NCBI GenBank assembly: GCA_031362985.1
Contig: JANLTO010000120.1
Span: 62,001-126,000 of the forward strand
DNA: 64,000 nucleotides
From: SHZL01 sp031362985
GTDB taxonomy: Bacteria; Pseudomonadota; Gammaproteobacteria; Xanthomonadales; SZUA-36
Direction of reading: 5' to 3'
In this document: one piece after another, positions 60,348 through 64,000 of the stretch
Position numbering within the stretch: position 1 is the stretch's first letter
How the letters are laid out: every line of letters begins with the position of its first letter
The notes under the pieces: generated by a model
What the model was told of the DNA's origin: nothing
The model's database searches: none
What the model saw: the letters and a program-made list of their open reading frames with translations, nothing else
Position numbers and translations under genes: made by a program

Positions 60348-62162
60348 TCAGGCGATCTTGCGGTTACCGGTCCCCGGTATCGCGCGAACCTGCCCGCTTT
60401 CGGCCATGCGTTCAAAATATCCAGCGCGGGATTGGGAGCGTGACAACTTGCCTGAGGAAGTACGAGGGAGCGTGCCTGGTTTGACCAGGTCAATCAGAAC
60501 GTTGATACCGAAGTTTTCATGCATCAGCGCCCAGATGGAGTGGATCAACTCATCACGGCTCTCGGCGTCACGATCGCGGGTTTCAACAACCAGCACCGCC
60601 TGGTCTTCTCCGTCGTCTTGCGGTACCGCGAACGCGGCAACGCCGCCGAGACGAACTTCATCCAGTTTCTCAGCCACGCTTTCCATATCGTGTGGCCAAA
60701 TATTGCGCCCCTTGATGATAATAACGTCTTTGCTGCGGGCGGTGATCACCAGGTGCTGGCCAATGCGATATCCGATGTCCCCGGTATCGAGCCAGCCGTC
60801 AGCGGACAACACGGCAGAGCTTGATTCTGCGTCGTGGAAGTACCCGGACATCACGCTCGGTCCCTTGAGGAATATTTCTCCACACACCCGGTCAGAGAGA
60901 ACGCCGCCCTGGGCATCGCGGATACTGATTTCAAAACCTGGCAGAACCGCACCGCAATCTACATAACCTGCTGCATTGGCTTCGCTGGCTGCAACAGGCT
61001 GGGCTGCGCCAGTGGTTGTCATCAGCTCAGAGTCGACATAGTCAACCTGCAAACCGGCGTCGAGGGGCGCAAAACTAACAGCCAATACGGTTTCCGCCAT
61101 GCCATAACAAGCCATGAATGCTTTGGCATTGAACCCGCAAGGAGCGAGGTTCTCGGCGAAGGCACGCAAGGGTTCGGGTTTGATTTGCTCTGCACCTACG
61201 CAGGCTGCACGCCAGGTGCTGAGGTCATAACGCTCATAATCAGATGACCTCAGCCTGCGGGCACAGAGTGCATAGCCGAACGTCGGGCTGGAGGAAATCG
61301 TACCGCGGTTGTCCGAAATCAGCTTCAGCCATAACCTGGGACGCATGGCGAAGGTACGGGACGCAAGATAGTCAGCTGAAAGCTGGCAACTCAGTGGCAC
61401 CAGGATAAAACCGATCATGCCCATGTCGTGGTAGAACGGCAGCCACGAAACAAAACGATCATTGCGCGTGAGCTTCAGCCCGTGCAATGCAATCTCGCCG
61501 AGGTTGTGCAGCACGGTTTGCTGACTGATCTCAACACCGCGCGGGAATCGCGTACTGCCGGACGTGTACTGCAGGTAGGCGATATCGTCCCCGGTTGAGG
61601 GCACGAGTTCTTCGTTTGATTCGGGTAGCAGGTCAAAGTCCGCGGGTGTGCCGTTCATGACCAGCTTCAGGGACCGGGCAACTTCTGCCAGGAAACCGGC
61701 ATGAGATTCGGGTGCGACGGCAATGGATGCACCGCAGCTTTCCAGCATGCGTCGAATCTGGCCTACATACGCTTTGTGCGCACCCAATTGAATACCTGCG
61801 GGGACAGCAACAGGCACCAGCCCGGCAAACTGGCAGGCAAAGAAAAACCGGTGAAACATGGGGTCAGTCTCGGCCACAATGCCGACGCGTGAACCCCGGG
61901 GGCAGCCCAGTCCAGCCAGGCGCCGGGCAAGGGTTTGTGCATCCGCCAGCAATTGCCGGTAACTCAGTACCGTTTCGAGCTGTCCGCTATGATCATAAAA
62001 ATTGAAACCGCTGGTGCCCTGTGCTGCATAAACCAAAGCATCGGCCAAGCCGGTAAACCCGTCACTCTTGAGTGCCAAGTCACGGTTCACAGATGTTGGT
62101 TGCAGATGATTTGCAGGTGTGTTTGCCGCTTGCAATTGCTCTACCCCGGAGTTCTCATTCAT
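60348..62162 (-). CDS. Fatty acyl-AMP ligase (acyl-ACP synthetase, AasR-like)
   Basis: A 604-residue ANL-superfamily enzyme of the FAAL type. The P-loop-like AYLQYTSGSTRFPRGVEIS (about residues 195-213) and FLPFYHDMGMIGFILVPL region (seen as SWLPFYHDMG) are FAAL hallmarks, with the C-terminal hinge GWLDTGDIGY and ITARSKDVIIIKGRNIWPHD. FAALs activate fatty acids as acyl-AMP and load them on ACP. First gene of the operon FAAL-reductase-ACP-SPT, probably transcribed from the AT-rich region upstream. No clear ribosome site precedes the ATG. Confidence 0.9.
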   Translation of the reverse strand: MNENSGVEQLQAANTPANHLQPTSVNRDLALKSDGFTGLADALVYAAQGTSGFNFYDHSGQLETVLSYRQLLADAQTLARRLAGLGCPRGSRVGIVAETDPMFHRFFFACQFAGLVPVAVPAGIQLGAHKAYVGQIRRMLESCGASIAVAPESHAGFLAEVARSLKLVMNGTPADFDLLPESNEELVPSTGDDIAYLQYTSGSTRFPRGVEISQQTVLHNLGEIALHGLKLTRNDRFVSWLPFYHDMGMIGFILVPLSCQLSADYLASRTFAMRPRLWLKLISDNRGTISSSPTFGYALCARRLRSSDYERYDLSTWRAACVGAEQIKPEPLRAFAENLAPCGFNAKAFMACYGMAETVLAVSFAPLDAGLQVDYVDSELMTTTGAAQPVAASEANAAGYVDCGAVLPGFEISIRDAQGGVLSDRVCGEIFLKGPSVMSGYFHDAESSSAVLSADGWLDTGDIGYRIGQHLVITARSKDVIIIKGRNIWPHDMESVAEKLDEVRLGGVAAFAVPQDDGEDQAVLVVETRDRDAESRDELIHSIWALMHENFGINVLIDLVKPGTLPRTSSGKLSRSQSRAGYFERMAESGQVRAIPGTGNRKIA

Positions 62163-62671
62163 CGTGACAGCAGCCTTGTGCGTGCTTGCTTATCGGTGGT
62201 TGTGCGTTAGATTTCATTTTTATTTCACCGATACTGCGCCCGAGCTCACTACTACGTTATTCGTCTTGAGAAACTGTGACTCGGGCAAAACCCCAATACA
62301 AGCAAAAGGATAGCCAAGCAAAACTAGTGATGCTTGACCAGCCCGGACACATTCCTGACGAACACCTAACAATTTACCATTCAAGATTGTTTAGTTCTTT
62401 CCGACCGTTAAATCCTGAAATTACTCTGGTTTCTTGCCGCATTATATCGATTCATTTTAACCGGTGGTAAAGGATTTGTTAAGCAATAAGTTAAGTTTAT
62501 CATTTGTTTGACTTTAGTCATCCACTTTGGGCAGATACGCTTTTCCGCCGAAAAATCAAACTTTGCAACAAATTGCGCGTTAGATTACCACCTGTTTATC
62601 TCCCCACCAACTGTGCTGGCGCGTGTTTTTAGACCGGGATCGTCATGGCTGGCAGGGTTGGACGCCTGTTT
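62163..62671. other. AT-rich 509-base intergenic region
   Basis: No gene is supported here. It separates the first gene of the sphingolipid-type operon from the 3' end of the APC permease gene, so the promoter of the minus-strand operon must lie in it. It contains an inverted repeat (62238-62286) and is clearly richer in A and T than the flanking genes, especially 62300-62520. Confidence 0.5.
62238..62286. promoter_or_regulatory. Inverted repeat, possible operator or leader hairpin
   Basis: The arms GCCCGAGCTCAC (62238-62249) and GTGACTCGGGC (62276-62286) are complementary apart from one bulged base, around a loop of about 26 bases. It lies 76 bases upstream of the acyl-AMP ligase start. There is no T run, so it is not a terminator. 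It could be an operator or leader structure. Confidence 0.35.
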
Positions 62672-64000
62672 TTACAGGTGGTTTTGGCCCCGCAACCTGC
62701 TTAGCACAAGGTAAACCGGTACCGAAAGGCCCGTCATGAGGAGGGCGCTCAAGGCGCTCATGGGCGCGGTATATGCCATGAAGCCGGTAATCAAGGTCCA
62801 GCCGATAATGCTCAAAACGGTGGTGAACGGGTGGCCCCAGGCACGATAGGGTCGTTCGGTTTCGGGCTCTTTGCGACGCAGGATGAACACGCCAAACATC
62901 ACCGCAACGTAAAGCACGATGTAAAACATGGCTGAAAGATTGAGCAAGTATTCGAAACCGCCAGCCAGGATCAGCGTGACCGCCGCGATCCAGGTGAGTA
63001 ACACGGCAAATATGGGGTTGCCACCTTTATTCACCCGTTTCGCTTTGCCCAGGCCAAAGCCATCCATTGAGAGCGCGTACAGCGTACGCGGCGCCGTCAT
63101 GTAGTTGCCGTTTTGGTGTGCCATGAGTATGAACACGGCTGCGATCATGACAAATGTTCCGGACCCGGCTCCCCAGGTAATGTCCAATGCATGCGCAAGT
63201 GCCAGTTCCTGCCCGGCTAATTGCTCGAGTGGCACGGTAAATGCCAGCACCGCATTCAAACCGATATAGAGCACCAGGATAATTAGCACGCCGCGAATAC
63301 ACGCCTTGGCCAGGGCGCCACCACCACCCTTGATTTCGCCGGCAAAATACGCCGCCGAAAGCCAGCCGTCATAGGTAAATACGATGGCGGCAAGGACCAG
63401 CCCGTACTGTTTCAAATCAGGTTCGGGCAGAACTACTGCAGCCTGGTTCGCGACAGTCACCGGGTCAGCCAGCAACAGAGCCAGGGCAATGCCGATCAGG
63501 ATGATGCACATGATGGCAGCAGCGGCCTGCTGGATGGTTGCTGCCAGCACCACGCCCTTGATTTGCAGAGCAGCGAAGCAGGACGTAATCAGGATTGCCA
63601 GTGGTTTGTTCCATGTTTGCAGGGCGGGAATGAGCAGGATTAGGTATTCCGTCATCACCGTGGTCTTGATGGCGATGGTGGCGGGAAAACTTATCCAGTC
63701 AACCCAGCCCATGAGAAAACCCGGATAAGCTCCCAGGCCGCGCCGCACCAACACATAGTAGCCACCTGACCGTGGCGTGATTCCGACTAACTCTGCAGCC
63801 ACGCTGATGTTCATCAAAACGAACAGCCCTACCACCACCCACAGGCCAAGGTAAATGTAAGGGTTGGAAAATACCGCAGCGATTTCACCGGGCACACGCA
63901 TGATGCCCATGCCGATGACCGTGCCGACACTGGCCGCAACCGCAAACCCTCCGCCCAGAACGCGGATTAGCTGAGAATTCGCAGGTGAATTGTGCCCGGT
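62672..64000 (-). CDS. APC superfamily amino-acid permease, 5' end cut by window
   Basis: The frame is open to the right edge, giving 442 residues without a start. The helix-1 motif SVGTVIGMGIMRVPGEIA (key part GxxIGxGI) is visible just inside the edge, so only a short N-terminus is missing. About twelve helices follow, with the ITPRSGGYYVLVRRGLGAYPGFLMGW segment (amino-acid permease helix 3 region) and FTYDGWLSAAYFAGEIKGGG (helix 6 region). It differs from the other APC permease at 39 kb. Substrate unknown. Confidence 0.88.
   Translation of the reverse strand, partial: TGHNSPANSQLIRVLGGGFAVAASVGTVIGMGIMRVPGEIAAVFSNPYIYLGLWVVVGLFVLMNISVAAELVGITPRSGGYYVLVRRGLGAYPGFLMGWVDWISFPATIAIKTTVMTEYLILLIPALQTWNKPLAILITSCFAALQIKGVVLAATIQQAAAAIMCIILIGIALALLLADPVTVANQAAVVLPEPDLKQYGLVLAAIVFTYDGWLSAAYFAGEIKGGGGALAKACIRGVLIILVLYIGLNAVLAFTVPLEQLAGQELALAHALDITWGAGSGTFVMIAAVFILMAHQNGNYMTAPRTLYALSMDGFGLGKAKRVNKGGNPIFAVLLTWIAAVTLILAGGFEYLLNLSAMFYIVLYVAVMFGVFILRRKEPETERPYRAWGHPFTTVLSIIGWTLITGFMAYTAPMSALSALLMTGLSVPVYLVLSRLRGQNHL

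Overview
This 64 kb window is chromosomal DNA with dense genes, high GC, short intergenic gaps and many 4-base start/stop overlaps. Gene content (complete mlaA plus mlaFEDCB, prlC-type oligopeptidase, 122-residue diacylglycerol kinase, 67 kDa-type SppA, PspA/PspC, TonB receptor, LptF/LptG) points to a Gram-negative gammaproteobacterium. A free-living marine type (Halieaceae/Cellvibrionales-like) is my inference. No rRNA, tRNA, CRISPR array, prophage or intact insertion sequence was seen.

Layout. 1-14 kb: housekeeping and envelope genes (3' part of a leucyl aminopeptidase, DUF3667 protein, SDR epimerase, MATE pump, PspC-PspA behind a sigma-54-type promoter, SppA, lipoprotein, YiiD-like thioesterase, MFS permease, DgkA, DUF1579 protein, oligopeptidase A, exonuclease III). 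A small MITE-like palindromic element lies at 8.65 kb and a collapsed 33-bp relic of it at 0.82 kb. 14-22 kb: Ala/Glu lipoprotein, a glutaredoxin/IscA-like/rhodanese triple fusion, a 421-residue protein I do not recognise, an arylsulfatase and small membrane proteins. 21.9-27.6 kb: a complete peptide-type ABC importer. 27.6-31.6 kb: the complete Mla phospholipid-transport set. 31.7-32.1 kb: a strongly structured, apparently independent non-coding RNA of about 360 nt with its own promoter, terminator and a possible pseudoknot. 32.4-38.4 kb: HupE-like protein, parvulin-type PPIase, two tandem DUF3604 lipoproteins and the 17-codon relic of a third. 38.4-49.4 kb: peptide deformylase, APC permease, reprolysin-like protease, patatin, sugar-nucleotide-type transferase, sulfotransferase, TonB receptor and GMC oxidoreductase.

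49.6-62.2 kb is the most interesting region. It is an apparently complete island for an unusual lipid. A fatty acyl-AMP ligase, an SDR reductase, an acyl carrier protein and an AONS/serine-palmitoyltransferase-like enzyme form one operon, in the arrangement known for bacterial sphingolipid synthesis (aasR-cerR-acpR-spt of Caulobacter). Next to it are a flippase, a Tam41/Mmp37-family CTP:phosphatidate cytidylyltransferase (a mainly mitochondrial family), a CDP-alcohol phosphatidyltransferase with a degenerate nucleotidyltransferase-like N-terminus, a metallophosphoesterase, LptF and LptG, an LptA/OstA-like periplasmic protein and a LicC-like cytidylyltransferase. My reading is that the island makes a sphingoid backbone, attaches a phospho-alcohol head group through CDP chemistry, and exports the product through an Lpt-type bridge. 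No obvious ceramide N-acyltransferase is present.

The window ends inside an APC permease on the minus strand.
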